A stretch of 13,369 nucleotides of DNA from JBEKYH01 sp049511115 (lineage in GTDB: Bacteria; Planctomycetota; Phycisphaerae; Tepidisphaerales; Tepidisphaeraceae): positions 1 to 13,369 of the forward strand of contig JBEKYH010000080.1 of the NCBI GenBank assembly GCA_049511115.1. Reading direction: 5' to 3'. The position numbers and the translations under genes were made by a program. Positions 1 to 6,202 of this stretch are shown in pieces. Numbering within the stretch: position 1 is the stretch's first letter; each line of letters begins with the position of its first letter. A model generated the notes under the pieces. It searched no databases. It saw only the letters and a list, made by a program, of their open reading frames with translations, and was not told where the DNA came from.

Positions 1-123
1 CCTCCTTGCGTGGATAGACCAGAGGGTCTTGATAACACTCTGAATACCACAAATCGCGGGCGTTTCGAGTATTTTTTATTGCCACATCCGCTGAAAAGGC
101 CAGAAATCACGCTTGAACAGGGA

Positions 124-369
124 CTAGCTGCGTCCCCGTTCATTTCCCGGGCGCGCAAAGGCGCGGTCGAGTTTGTCCAACAGGGTCAGCCCGCGTTTGA
201 CGTTTCCGCGAGCGGCCCGCGCGTTGAAGCGTGTTTCGGCGGCGACCTGGGCCAGTGCCATAGTGGCCCACTCGCCAACCAGTTTGTTGAGGCTGACGCC
301 TTGGCTTTTCGCCAGCAAACGTAAACGCTTGTGCTTGGCGTCAGGAATTCGAATCGTCATCGTTGCCAT
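124..369 (-). CDS. Ribbon-helix-helix (Arc/HicB-antitoxin-like) small protein
   Basis: An 81-residue protein. Its N-terminus MTIRIPDAKHKRLRLLAK followed by a GVSLNKLV turn-helix is the typical pattern of a ribbon-helix-helix DNA-binding fold: a beta strand with alternating polar residues, then two helices. The C-terminal part (ETRFNARAARG...LLDKLDR, about residues 45-70) resembles antitoxins paired with PIN or HicA toxins, as I recall that family. The start is supported by a GGAGA Shine-Dalgarno-like sequence about 8 bases upstream. It lies 28 bp downstream of moeA on the same strand and is probably cotranscribed with it. No toxin is visible: the 123 bases left before the window edge hold no recognisable toxin start. 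It could be an orphan antitoxin or a small autoregulator. The RHH fold is fairly sure; the partner is unknown. Confidence 0.75.
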   Translation of the reverse strand: MATMTIRIPDAKHKRLRLLAKSQGVSLNKLVGEWATMALAQVAAETRFNARAARGNVKRGLTLLDKLDRAFARPGNERGRS

Positions 370-397
370 GAGTTTGTCTCCATTGTTTCTAAAACTC

Positions 398-1615
398 TCA
401 CGGCAGTAACATCACCGGCACATTTTGTCCCGCCCCTAACGGCGGCGCGTTTTCGGGGCGGATCACGAGCGCGTCGGCGCGGGCGAGGGTGAAGATGTCG
501 GCGGAGCCTTTCCAGGGGATGGGGCGGACGGCATCGCCGATGAGGATCGCCGGTTGATAAAACTCGCGCGGGCCGTTGGCGGAGAGGGGCGCCGATACCG
601 GCAGGTTCAGGATCGTTTGCTCGGGCGAGCCGCCGGACATGCGGCGGAGGAGTCTGGCGGCCAGGCGCAGGGTGCAGACGAAGGCGCTTACGGGATTGCC
701 GGGGAGGCCGACGACGTACTTTCCCTCCGGCATGGCCGCGAGAACGAATGGTTTTCCCGGACGGATGCGCAGCTTGGTGATCTTCAAATCGGCGCCTAGC
801 TCCAACAGAATGCGCGGGACAAAATCATATTGGCCCATGCTCATGCCGCCGGTGACAAAGACGATGTCGTCGCGCAGCGCATCGAGGAGGCGATCCTTGA
901 TGACGGCGGGATCGTCGCGGGCGACGCCCCGGTCGCGGGTAACGCAGCCGAGGCGGGTGAGGAGATTGACCAGCATGGGGTTGTTGGAATTGCGGATTGT
1001 CGCCGCGGGGGGCGTTTGATCCACCGAGACGATTTCGTCGCCGGTGGCTAGAACCGCGCAGCGCGGGCGGTCAAATACGTCGACGTTGGCCGCGCCGACG
1101 GATGAGGCAACGGCGAGTTGGGCCGGGCCGAGGGGAATGCCGATCGGGAGGACTGTCGCGCCCTTGGAGATATCCGAGCCGCGAGGAGAGATGGACGCGC
1201 CGGGCGATGCCGAATGAAGGACGCGCACGCGCTCGCCGGGCGCGGCGAAAGTTTTCGAAGCGGTGCGCTCGATCGGAACGACAGCATCGGCTCCGGGGGG
1301 AAGCGGTGCGCCGGTCATGATGGTCATGGCTTGGCCCGCGCCGATCGGTTGGCTCGGCGCGCGGCCGGCAGGGGATTCGCCGATGACTTGGAGATCGACC
1401 GGGGCCTTGGCCACATCAGCGGCGCGAACGGCGTAGCCGTCCATCATGCTCTTGTCGAATGGGGGATAGTCGCGGTCGGCGATAATCGCGGCGGCGAGGC
1501 GCAGGCCGCTCGCGTCGGCCAGCGGCACGCGGATCGTGCGCGGGTGGACAGGGAGCGCGTCAATGATGGCGATCGCCTGTGCGACGGTGAGAAGATCGGC
1601 GACGATTTCTTCCAT
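398..1615 (-). CDS. moeA: Molybdopterin molybdenumtransferase MoeA
   Basis: MoeA inserts molybdenum into adenylylated molybdopterin, the last common step of molybdenum cofactor synthesis in the cytoplasm. The 405 residues match the usual family length. Visible signatures are PPFDKSMMDGYAVR (residues 51-64, containing the conserved Asp59), VLATGDEIV (188-196), the MPT-binding-type stretch FVTGGMSMGQYDF (253-265), KLRIRPGKPFVLA (281-293) and VVGLPGNPVSAF (301-312). The frame is open upstream to 1690, but that start would overlap the upstream permease. I chose the ATG at 1615 because it begins right at the conserved N-terminal helix (MEEIVADLLTVAQAI) and leaves a 31-bp gap. It sits in a run of three minus-strand genes (permease, moeA, RHH protein). 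No other Mo-cofactor gene is in the window, so its operon partners do not explain its role. Confidence 0.97.
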   Translation of the reverse strand: MEEIVADLLTVAQAIAIIDALPVHPRTIRVPLADASGLRLAAAIIADRDYPPFDKSMMDGYAVRAADVAKAPVDLQVIGESPAGRAPSQPIGAGQAMTIMTGAPLPPGADAVVPIERTASKTFAAPGERVRVLHSASPGASISPRGSDISKGATVLPIGIPLGPAQLAVASSVGAANVDVFDRPRCAVLATGDEIVSVDQTPPAATIRNSNNPMLVNLLTRLGCVTRDRGVARDDPAVIKDRLLDALRDDIVFVTGGMSMGQYDFVPRILLELGADLKITKLRIRPGKPFVLAAMPEGKYVVGLPGNPVSAFVCTLRLAARLLRRMSGGSPEQTILNLPVSAPLSANGPREFYQPAILIGDAVRPIPWKGSADIFTLARADALVIRPENAPPLGAGQNVPVMLLP

Positions 1616-1646
1616 AGTGTTCCAGGGCAAGATGCTAATTGTCCCA

Positions 1647-3308
1647 TTATCCAAGAGTGGCCAGGATTTGGCAGCAGATGATCGGCACAATCAGGGCCAG
1701 CGGGGCGACGGCGGCATAGGCCTGGGCGCACGCCTCGGATTGGGTGATTTCATCGGCATAAAGCAGGGCGGGGCTGCTCGTCATGGCGCCGGCGGCCCAG
1801 CCGGCGAGGGTGATGAAATTCATTTTGAAGTATCGCCGCGCGAAGATGCCCACCAGAAGCAGGGGAACCATGGTGATGACGACGCCCCAGACGACCAGCT
1901 CCAGGCCGCCGGGACCGCTGAAGAGTTTCTGCACGAAATGATCGCCCTGCTGGAGGCCGACGCAGGCGAGGAAGACGGCCAGGCCGAAATCGCGGAAGAG
2001 CTGGTTGGCGTTGGAGGGCATGTACCAGACGACCGAGCCGACGTTGCCCAGGCGCGAAAGGCCGATTGCGACCAGCATCGGGCCGGAAGCCAGCCCAAGC
2101 TTAATGCTGCCTTTGAGGCCGGGGATCGCCAGCGGGATGCTGCCGACGAGCACGCCCAGGACAATGCCTAAGAATATCGGGCCGACGTGGGAATGATTGA
2201 GAACCTCGGGGCAATTGCCCAGTTCCTGTTCGACGGCTTTCAGACCCGCGGGCGGGCCAACGGCGGTGATGAGGTCGCCGAAGTGAAGGGTGAGATTGGC
2301 TGTGGGAAGCAGGTTCACGCCGGCGCGGGTGACGCGCGTGAGGGCGACGCCGTGAGTTTTGACGAGGTTCAACTCGCGGAGCGATTTGCCGGTGACGCCG
2401 ACGCTGGTGACCAGCAGATCGGCGCGGGCCAGGGCGTCGGAGACAGCGGAAAGATCGGTTTCGCTCTTGTGGCCCAGGAGAATGACCAGGTCGTCTAGGT
2501 GAGGCTTGAGGCCGATGGCGCGGAAAATGTCGCCGACGTGCAATTGAGTTTCGGCAAAGGGAACGGCGCTGACGCCGTTGTGGAGGACGCGGCTGAAAAA
2601 AATATTGTGGCGGCGGGCGAGATTCAGTTCCTTGAGGGGCGTCCCCTCAAAATCCTTGTTGGTGATTTCGATATCGACAAAAGCCCATTGCGGGCGGCGG
2701 GCCAGCATGGCGGCGCCCAGCGCGTCGCGCTCGGCGGCGATATCTACCTTGAACATGCGGCGAAAGATCGCAACCGCGAAGACGGGCCCGATCATGCCGA
2801 AGGGATAGGTGACGGCGTAGGCGAGGCCGGCAAACTGGTCGCCGCCGGAACCGACCAAGTGGCGCAGGGCTTCCTGCGCGGCGCCCAGGCCGGGGGTGGT
2901 TGTGAACGCGCCGGCATACAAGCCGGGGGACGCGCCGCGGCTGTAGTGGCAGAGGGCGACGACGGCCTCGGTCATGGCCGCGCCCAAAACCAGGACGGCC
3001 ACGGAAAGAAGATTCAGCCGCAGGCCTTCGGCTTTGAGGGAATCGACGAAGCTGGGGCCGACCTGCAGGCCGATGGTGTAGACAAAGACGATCAACGAAA
3101 AATCGCCGAGGAAGGAGAGGACCTGCTCGCTGGGAGTCTGGCCGAACTGGCCGAAGAGAAGGGCCGTGAAAAGGACTCCGGAGATGCCCAGCCGCACGCC
3201 GCGAACGCGGATAGCCCCCAGGGCCATGCCGAAGGTGACGGCCAGGCTCAACGTGGCCAACCCGGAGGCGACGGAGCCGGGAGGCCAGAGTGCGTCGAAA
3301 AAGTTCAT
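1647..3308 (-). CDS. AspT/YidE-type transporter with two TrkA_C (RCK_C) domains
   Basis: An integral membrane protein of 553 residues with the architecture of the aspartate:alanine exchanger (AAE, YidE/YbjL/AspT duplication) family. An N-terminal hydrophobic block (about residues 12-185) contains the family-like GAFTTTPGLGAAQEAL. Two consecutive cytosolic TrkA_C domains follow (about 209-280 and 297-365, each with an LKELNL/LRELNL helix and a GD(I/L) ending). A second hydrophobic block (about 375-553) has the mirror motif AGAMTSSPALLYADEI. This inverted two-block arrangement around RCK_C domains is typical of the family. The substrate is not determinable from sequence; amino- or dicarboxylic acids are plausible. 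The frame is open to 3437, but the upstream 43 residues are low-complexity and non-homologous in character, so I use the ATG at 3308, just before the first membrane helix. No clear Shine-Dalgarno is seen. It heads a likely operon with moeA. Confidence 0.9.
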   Translation of the reverse strand: MNFFDALWPPGSVASGLATLSLAVTFGMALGAIRVRGVRLGISGVLFTALLFGQFGQTPSEQVLSFLGDFSLIVFVYTIGLQVGPSFVDSLKAEGLRLNLLSVAVLVLGAAMTEAVVALCHYSRGASPGLYAGAFTTTPGLGAAQEALRHLVGSGGDQFAGLAYAVTYPFGMIGPVFAVAIFRRMFKVDIAAERDALGAAMLARRPQWAFVDIEITNKDFEGTPLKELNLARRHNIFFSRVLHNGVSAVPFAETQLHVGDIFRAIGLKPHLDDLVILLGHKSETDLSAVSDALARADLLVTSVGVTGKSLRELNLVKTHGVALTRVTRAGVNLLPTANLTLHFGDLITAVGPPAGLKAVEQELGNCPEVLNHSHVGPIFLGIVLGVLVGSIPLAIPGLKGSIKLGLASGPMLVAIGLSRLGNVGSVVWYMPSNANQLFRDFGLAVFLACVGLQQGDHFVQKLFSGPGGLELVVWGVVITMVPLLLVGIFARRYFKMNFITLAGWAAGAMTSSPALLYADEITQSEACAQAYAAVAPLALIVPIICCQILATLG

Positions 3309-3394
3309 ACCAGCATTTAGGGGGGGAAGAGGGGAAAAGCAAACCGGGCGTGTAGTCGCGGCTCCTTTGATCGGAGAAAAACAAAAAGAGCGAT

Positions 3395-3507
3395 TCACCG
3401 CCCGGTCGCAGTAGCTAGAGGACGCGGAGGAAAACAAGAAACAAATTTAGTTTTCTGCCTCTGCGTCCTCTGTGTCCTCTAGCGAGGCGCAGCCGAGCGG
3501 GCGGTGA
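3395..3507. repeat. Nested inverted-repeat element between ohr and the permease gene
   Basis: Two nested stems are visible. The outer arms TCACCGCCCG (3395-3404) and CGGGCGGTGA (3498-3507) are perfect complements. The inner arms at 3415-3430 and 3467-3482 (CTAGAGGACGCGGAGG against its near-complement) pair over 16 positions with two G-U-type wobbles. Between them is an AT-rich loop and a pyrimidine-rich direct repeat (CTCTGCGTCCTCTGTGTCCTCT, here in two pieces 3460-3470 and 3470-3480). It fills most of the 220-bp gap between ohr (upstream) and the permease (downstream), both on the minus strand. It may be a small dispersed repeat or a processed/terminating RNA structure; no U-tract typical of an intrinsic terminator follows it. 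Confidence 0.6.
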
Positions 3508-3528
3508 GTCCTGTATTCCTGGGTTGGA

Positions 3529-3924
3529 TCAGGCGAGATTGGTCTCGACCTTGATGTTGCCGTGCACGGCCTTGGAGTAGGGGCAGATGCCGTGGGCGGC
3601 CTCGATCAGCTCCTGGGCGACCTTGCGGTCCAGGCCCGGGAGGCCGACGTTCAAGCGGGCCGACAGGAAGAAGGCGCCGTCGCCGTGGTTGAGGTTGATC
3701 TCGGCATCGACGGCCATATCGGCCGGGAGGGCGATTTTCCTCTGGGAGGCGGCGACCCCAAGCGCGCCCATATAGCAGGCCGACCAGGCGACGCCGAAGA
3801 GATTCTCGGCCGCCGGATGGGGCTGGGGGAGCTTAATGTCCAGAAAGCCGTCGCTGCTGTGCCCCGCGCCGGTCGGGCCGGCGGTGGTGTGGGTCTTGGC
3901 GGCGAAAAGAACTTTCGAGCTCAT
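3529..3924 (-). CDS. ohr: Ohr/OsmC-family organic hydroperoxide reductase
   Basis: A small cytoplasmic thiol peroxidase that reduces organic hydroperoxides. The 131 residues compare with about 140 for typical Ohr. Key signs are SSDGFLDIKL (23-32), the peroxidatic-cysteine motif WSACYMGAL (Cys50) and the resolving-cysteine motif HGICPYSKAVHGNI (Cys114). Glu40 in AAENLF matches the conserved catalytic Glu. The Arg of the usual GGRDG turn, which pairs with the catalytic Cys in characterised Ohr, appears to be Pro17 here (see findings). The start at 3924 rather than the in-frame ATG at 3966 is supported by an AGGAAGGA Shine-Dalgarno 7 bases upstream and by homology beginning at KVLFAAKTHT. It lies downstream of the macrodomain gene on the same strand but has its own promoter. 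Confidence 0.95.
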   Translation of the reverse strand: MSSKVLFAAKTHTTAGPTGAGHSSDGFLDIKLPQPHPAAENLFGVAWSACYMGALGVAASQRKIALPADMAVDAEINLNHGDGAFFLSARLNVGLPGLDRKVAQELIEAAHGICPYSKAVHGNIKVETNLA

Positions 3925-3970
3925 GGGGAAGTCCTTCCTGTGTTGGTGTCCCTTGATACCGAGCAAATGT

Positions 3971-3994
3971 TTGCGGCAGATTATTAGGCCGCAA
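3971..3994. promoter_or_regulatory. Candidate operator: perfect inverted repeat over the ohr -10 box
   Basis: TTGCGGC (3971-3977) and GCCGCAA (3988-3994) are perfect inverted repeats with 10 bases between them, enclosing the proposed -10 hexamer of ohr. A dyad here would block RNA polymerase, as expected for a repressor such as the MarR-family OhrR that often controls ohr genes. No ohrR gene is in the window and the half-sites do not match an OhrR box that I know, so the regulator is unassigned. The repeat could also form a hairpin at the 5' end of the transcript. Confidence 0.5.
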
Positions 3995-4009
3995 TCAGGA
4001 AGGGGTCAA
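3980..4009 (-). promoter_or_regulatory. Sigma70-type promoter of ohr
   Basis: Read on the minus strand: a -35 TTGACC (4004-4009, 5 of 6 consensus), an 18-bp spacer, and a -10 AATAAT (3980-3985, 5 of 6 consensus). The predicted transcription start is about 3973, giving a leader of about 50 bases before the ATG at 3924. It lies in the 117-bp gap after the macrodomain gene. Confidence 0.55.
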
Positions 4010-4010
4010 G

Positions 4011-4025
4011 CGCGGCTGCGCCGCG
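4011..4025. repeat. GC-rich hairpin downstream of the macrodomain gene
   Basis: CGCGGC-TGC-GCCGCG forms a 6-bp stem with a 3-base loop, starting 17 bases after the macrodomain stop codon. There is no clear T-tract, so calling it a terminator would be weak. A very similar GC palindrome sits on the other side of the gene at 4644-4658. Confidence 0.4.
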
Positions 4026-4041
4026 GGGCGACCGAGTTGCA

Positions 4042-4569
4042 TCAGCCCGCCGATTCCAGACGCGACGAATAAAGTGCGACATCGTCCGGGCCAAAACAGC
4101 AGAACGTGACAACTCGCGGCCGATCGTGGGTTGCAAGCCATTCGACGACCGCCGAAACGGCGACTTCGCACGCCTGCGCCTTTGGATAGCCGTATACGCC
4201 GGTAGAAATGCAGGGAAAAGCCAGGGACTCGATCCCCGCATCCTCGGCGATTTGCAGCGATTCCTGGTAGCACGATCGCAGCGATTCCGCTTCACCATTT
4301 CCGCCGCCGTCGTAGACTGGGCCGACGGTATGGATGACATGCCGAGCGAGCAGGCCGTGCCCGGCGGTGAGTTTGGCATGACCCGTCGCACAGCCGCCGA
4401 GCTTGCGGCACTCGGCCAGCAATCCCGGCCCGGCCGCTCGATGGATCGCCCCATCAACCCCGCCGCCGCCGAGGAGCGAATTGTTGGCGGCGTTGACGAT
4501 CGCGTCCACATCAAGGCGAGTGATGTCGCACTGGATGACGCGTAGGCGATGATGGACGGCATGTGCCAT
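4042..4569 (-). CDS. Macrodomain protein, O-acetyl-ADP-ribose deacetylase (YmdB/MacroD-type)
   Basis: A single macrodomain of 175 residues, the normal size for YmdB/MacroD-type enzymes that hydrolyse O-acetyl-ADP-ribose or mono-ADP-ribosyl groups in the cytoplasm. Visible signatures are QCDITRLDVDAIVNAANNSLLGGGGVDGAIHRAAGP (about residues 13-48; the NAAN and GGGGVDGAI loops bind ADP-ribose and supply the catalytic Asn/Asp), ARHVIHTVGPVYDGG (about 75-90) and FPCISTGVYGYP (the phosphate-binding loop, about 117-129). The start at 4569 is backed by a GGGGAGGG Shine-Dalgarno about 8 bases upstream; an upstream in-frame ATG at 4635 would add an unconserved tail. No ADP-ribosyltransferase gene is adjacent, so there is no sign of a DarT/DarG-like pair. 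Confidence 0.95.
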   Translation of the reverse strand: MAHAVHHRLRVIQCDITRLDVDAIVNAANNSLLGGGGVDGAIHRAAGPGLLAECRKLGGCATGHAKLTAGHGLLARHVIHTVGPVYDGGGNGEAESLRSCYQESLQIAEDAGIESLAFPCISTGVYGYPKAQACEVAVSAVVEWLATHDRPRVVTFCCFGPDDVALYSSRLESAG

Positions 4570-4643
4570 GGGTCTGCCCTCCCCTTCGGCATCAGTTGCC
4601 GCAGAATCATAGGAGTTTGATTGGGGTGATTTCAAAACCTCCC

Positions 4644-4658
4644 GCGGCGCTGCGCCGC
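4644..4658. repeat. GC-rich palindrome in the divergent macrodomain/ABM region
   Basis: GCGGCG-CTG-CGCCGC makes a 6-bp stem with a 3-base loop. It lies between the divergent starts of the macrodomain gene (4569) and the ABM gene (4717), in a 147-bp gap. It resembles the palindrome at 4011-4025. Confidence 0.35.
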
Positions 4659-4663
4659 CGTCC

Positions 4664-4669
4664 TATAGT
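4664..4669 (+). promoter_or_regulatory. Possible -10 box (TATAGT) for the ABM gene
   Basis: TATAGT lies 47 bases before the ATG of the ABM gene. No good -35 is seen at the right distance. The leader would contain a small stem, GGGCG (4677-4681) with CGCCC (4688-4692), ahead of the Shine-Dalgarno. Weak evidence. Confidence 0.25.
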
Positions 4670-4716
4670 AAATGCAGGGCGCCATTACGCCCGGTCATTT
4701 TTGAAGGAGAACCCCA

Positions 4717-5010
4717 ATGCTCAAATTCGCTCTCTACGCGCACCTTGAAGCCAAGCCCGGCAAAGAAGCCGCGGTCGAGTCGATGCTGAAATCGGCCCAG
4801 CCGCTGGCAATGAAGGAGCCGGGGACCAAGACCTGGTACGCCTTCGCCGAAGCGCCCGGCCACTACGGCATCTTCGACACCTTCGAAGACGAAGCCGCCC
4901 GGCAGGCACATCTCGACGGGGCGATCGCCAAAATCCTCATGGAAAAAGCCGACGAACTCTTCGCCAAGCCGCCGCAGATTCACAAGATTCAGGTGGTGGC
5001 CAGCAAGTGA
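4717..5010 (+). CDS. ABM-domain protein, putative quinol monooxygenase (YgiN-like)
   Basis: A 97-residue dimeric alpha+beta-barrel protein of the antibiotic biosynthesis monooxygenase (ABM) superfamily. The pattern is first strand LKFALYAHLEAKPGKEAAVESMLK, central PGTKTWYAFAEAPGHYGIFDTFEDEAARQAHL and the terminal FAKPPQIHKIQVV strand. Family members range from quinol oxygenases to stress proteins of unknown substrate, and no catalytic residue here settles the reaction. The start has a strong GAAGGAG Shine-Dalgarno 8 bases upstream. It is divergent from the macrodomain gene and followed after 200 bp by the aspartic-protease-like lipoprotein. Confidence 0.9.
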   Translation: MLKFALYAHLEAKPGKEAAVESMLKSAQPLAMKEPGTKTWYAFAEAPGHYGIFDTFEDEAARQAHLDGAIAKILMEKADELFAKPPQIHKIQVVASK

Positions 5011-5030
5011 CGCTCTTGTTCCAAGGCCTC

Positions 5031-5042
5031 GCTGTATACAGC
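5031..5042. repeat. Perfect 12-bp palindrome GCTGTATACAGC
   Basis: It lies 20 bases after the ABM stop codon in the 200-bp gap before the lipoprotein gene. It could be an operator half-dyad or chance. The rest of this gap (5043-5170) holds no recognisable gene. Confidence 0.35.
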
Positions 5043-5170
5043 CCAACGATCGCAAAGCGCCGTCCCTCCCGCGTTGCGCAAATCCTTTCTGCGCCCCCGC
5101 CAAAGAGCCATTTGCGACATAAAGCTGCAAATAAACCTGAAAAATCCGGGTACATTACGAAATTTTGTAC

Positions 5171-5176
5171 TATAAA
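5171..5176 (+). promoter_or_regulatory. Possible -10 box (TATAAA) for the lipoprotein gene
   Basis: TATAAA within TACTATAAAT lies 34 bases ahead of the ATG at 5211, in a locally AT-rich patch (5130-5180) that stands out from the GC-rich surroundings. No convincing -35 hexamer is present. Confidence 0.3.
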
Positions 5177-5210
5177 TTCCTGAAACGACTCGCTAATATG
5201 CTGAGCCGTC

Positions 5211-6200
5211 ATGCCTATTTCCTATTTCCGTACCACAGCCAGAGCGATTCTGGCCGCCGGGATTTTGTTGAGCGCTCTGACCGGCTGCTCGATCGAGCAG
5301 GCCCCGCTGGACAAGAGCGGCCTCACCCCCATGACCCCGCAAAACACGCCGATGACGCGGGCCAGCGTGCCCATGCGGCCGATCGGGTCGTTCCTTGCCC
5401 TGGACGGCAAGACGCAGACGCTCCCCTATTCGCCGATCGCCTGGGAATTCGGCTGCCTGCCGTGCGTCAACTCCGCCTCGGGCGACATGGTTATGCTCGA
5501 CACCGGCATGGATGTCTCGGCCCATGTGACGCTGGACATCATCCGCGACGGGAAATATCCGGTGCAACTGAGCCGGCATCCGTCGGTGAGCTACATCCCG
5601 TCACTTTCCCTGGGCGGGATCGCGGCCAAGCGATTCCTGGCCGACGTGGATGATAAGGAATGGCAATTCTCCATCCTCGGCCTGCCCATCTATGGCGCCC
5701 GGGCCTGGACGCTGGGGTCGCAATTGCTTTCCCATTCCAAATACCTGGCCTTCGACAACCGCAACCGTTGCGTCACCATTGGCCTGGAGGACTTCCAGTC
5801 GTCGAACAATCTGCGCTGGACCTGGTACGACATGTACACCTACGAGCATCGCCCCTGGGTGAATCTCCCCGTGGCTGGCGGGAAATCCATGAGTTTCCTG
5901 GCGGATTCCGCGGGCGGCCCGCATCTGATCCTCGACCGCGAGCAATGGGACGACATCGCCCCGCAGGTGCGGGTCGCGCGCCAGATGGCCGACCAGTACC
6001 CCACCTGGTACGGCATGCAGCCGGTGGATGTTTACGTCGTGCGCGACCTTACGTTTGGCCCGCTGCATCTGCGCAACGAAGCCGTCTGGGTGCGAAAGGG
6101 CGACGACTCCGGCGCAGAGCCAAGCTTTGGCCTGGGAATATTTTCAGGTACCGTGGCGGTTTGGGATTTTAAGAATCACAGGTTTGGCGTCGGCGCTTAG
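5211..6200 (+). CDS. Lipoprotein with bilobal aspartic-protease-like fold
   Basis: A 329-residue protein. The N-terminus is a type II signal peptide with hydrophobic core AILAAGILLSA and lipobox LTGC (Cys26), so it is predicted to be a membrane-anchored envelope lipoprotein. Two clan-AA-like half domains are visible. Lobe 1 has VMLDTGMD (Asp97) and ends with the hydrophobic-Gly pattern WTLGSQLL...YLAFDNRNRCVTIG (166-191). Lobe 2 has SFLADSAGG (Asp232) and ends with FGLGIFSGTVAVWDF (306-320) and HRFGVG. This matches the two-motif, two-closing-hairpin layout of pepsin-like or fused retropepsin-like proteases. The second triad reads D-S-A instead of D-T/S-G, so activity is uncertain. There is no clear Shine-Dalgarno; the ATG is placed by the signal peptide. 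The DNA for the last 64 codons is duplicated at 6913-7108. A peroxiredoxin-like gene follows after 64 bp. Confidence 0.75.
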   Translation: MPISYFRTTARAILAAGILLSALTGCSIEQAPLDKSGLTPMTPQNTPMTRASVPMRPIGSFLALDGKTQTLPYSPIAWEFGCLPCVNSASGDMVMLDTGMDVSAHVTLDIIRDGKYPVQLSRHPSVSYIPSLSLGGIAAKRFLADVDDKEWQFSILGLPIYGARAWTLGSQLLSHSKYLAFDNRNRCVTIGLEDFQSSNNLRWTWYDMYTYEHRPWVNLPVAGGKSMSFLADSAGGPHLILDREQWDDIAPQVRVARQMADQYPTWYGMQPVDVYVVRDLTFGPLHLRNEAVWVRKGDDSGAEPSFGLGIFSGTVAVWDFKNHRFGVGA

Positions 6201-6202
6201 AA

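Noticed and set aside
1..123. A minus-strand frame from GTG at about 108 open to the window edge, as a toxin partner of the RHH protein
   Set aside because: About 36 codons only, without the acidic N-terminal motif of PIN toxins or any other toxin-like pattern and without a Shine-Dalgarno; nothing supportable is seen in this stretch.
10..324. Open frame of 104 codons on the plus strand
   Set aside because: It runs opposite the RHH gene, has no ribosome-binding site and no recognisable protein pattern; the minus-strand frame has both.
2499..3320. Long plus-strand open frame (273 codons) opposite the permease
   Set aside because: It is rich in Gly, Ala, Asp and Gln with no fold-like pattern, as expected for the reverse complement of a GC-rich membrane protein gene with good family motifs.
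2647..3384. Second minus-strand frame (245 codons) overlapping the permease
   Set aside because: Arg/Pro/His-rich composition typical of a shifted frame of a GC-rich gene; the overlapping frame has TrkA_C domains and membrane helices.
3361..3391. Intrinsic terminator formed by CTCC-TTTGATC-GGAG followed by an A-rich run
   Set aside because: The stem is only 4 bp. The A-rich run would be a U-run only if read on the minus strand, where it precedes the stem instead of following it.
4042..4569. Macrodomain gene as the antitoxin of a DarTG-like ADP-ribosylation toxin system
   Set aside because: Neither neighbour is an ADP-ribosyltransferase: they are ohr and an ABM-domain protein. The sequence is a standard single-domain YmdB/MacroD type.
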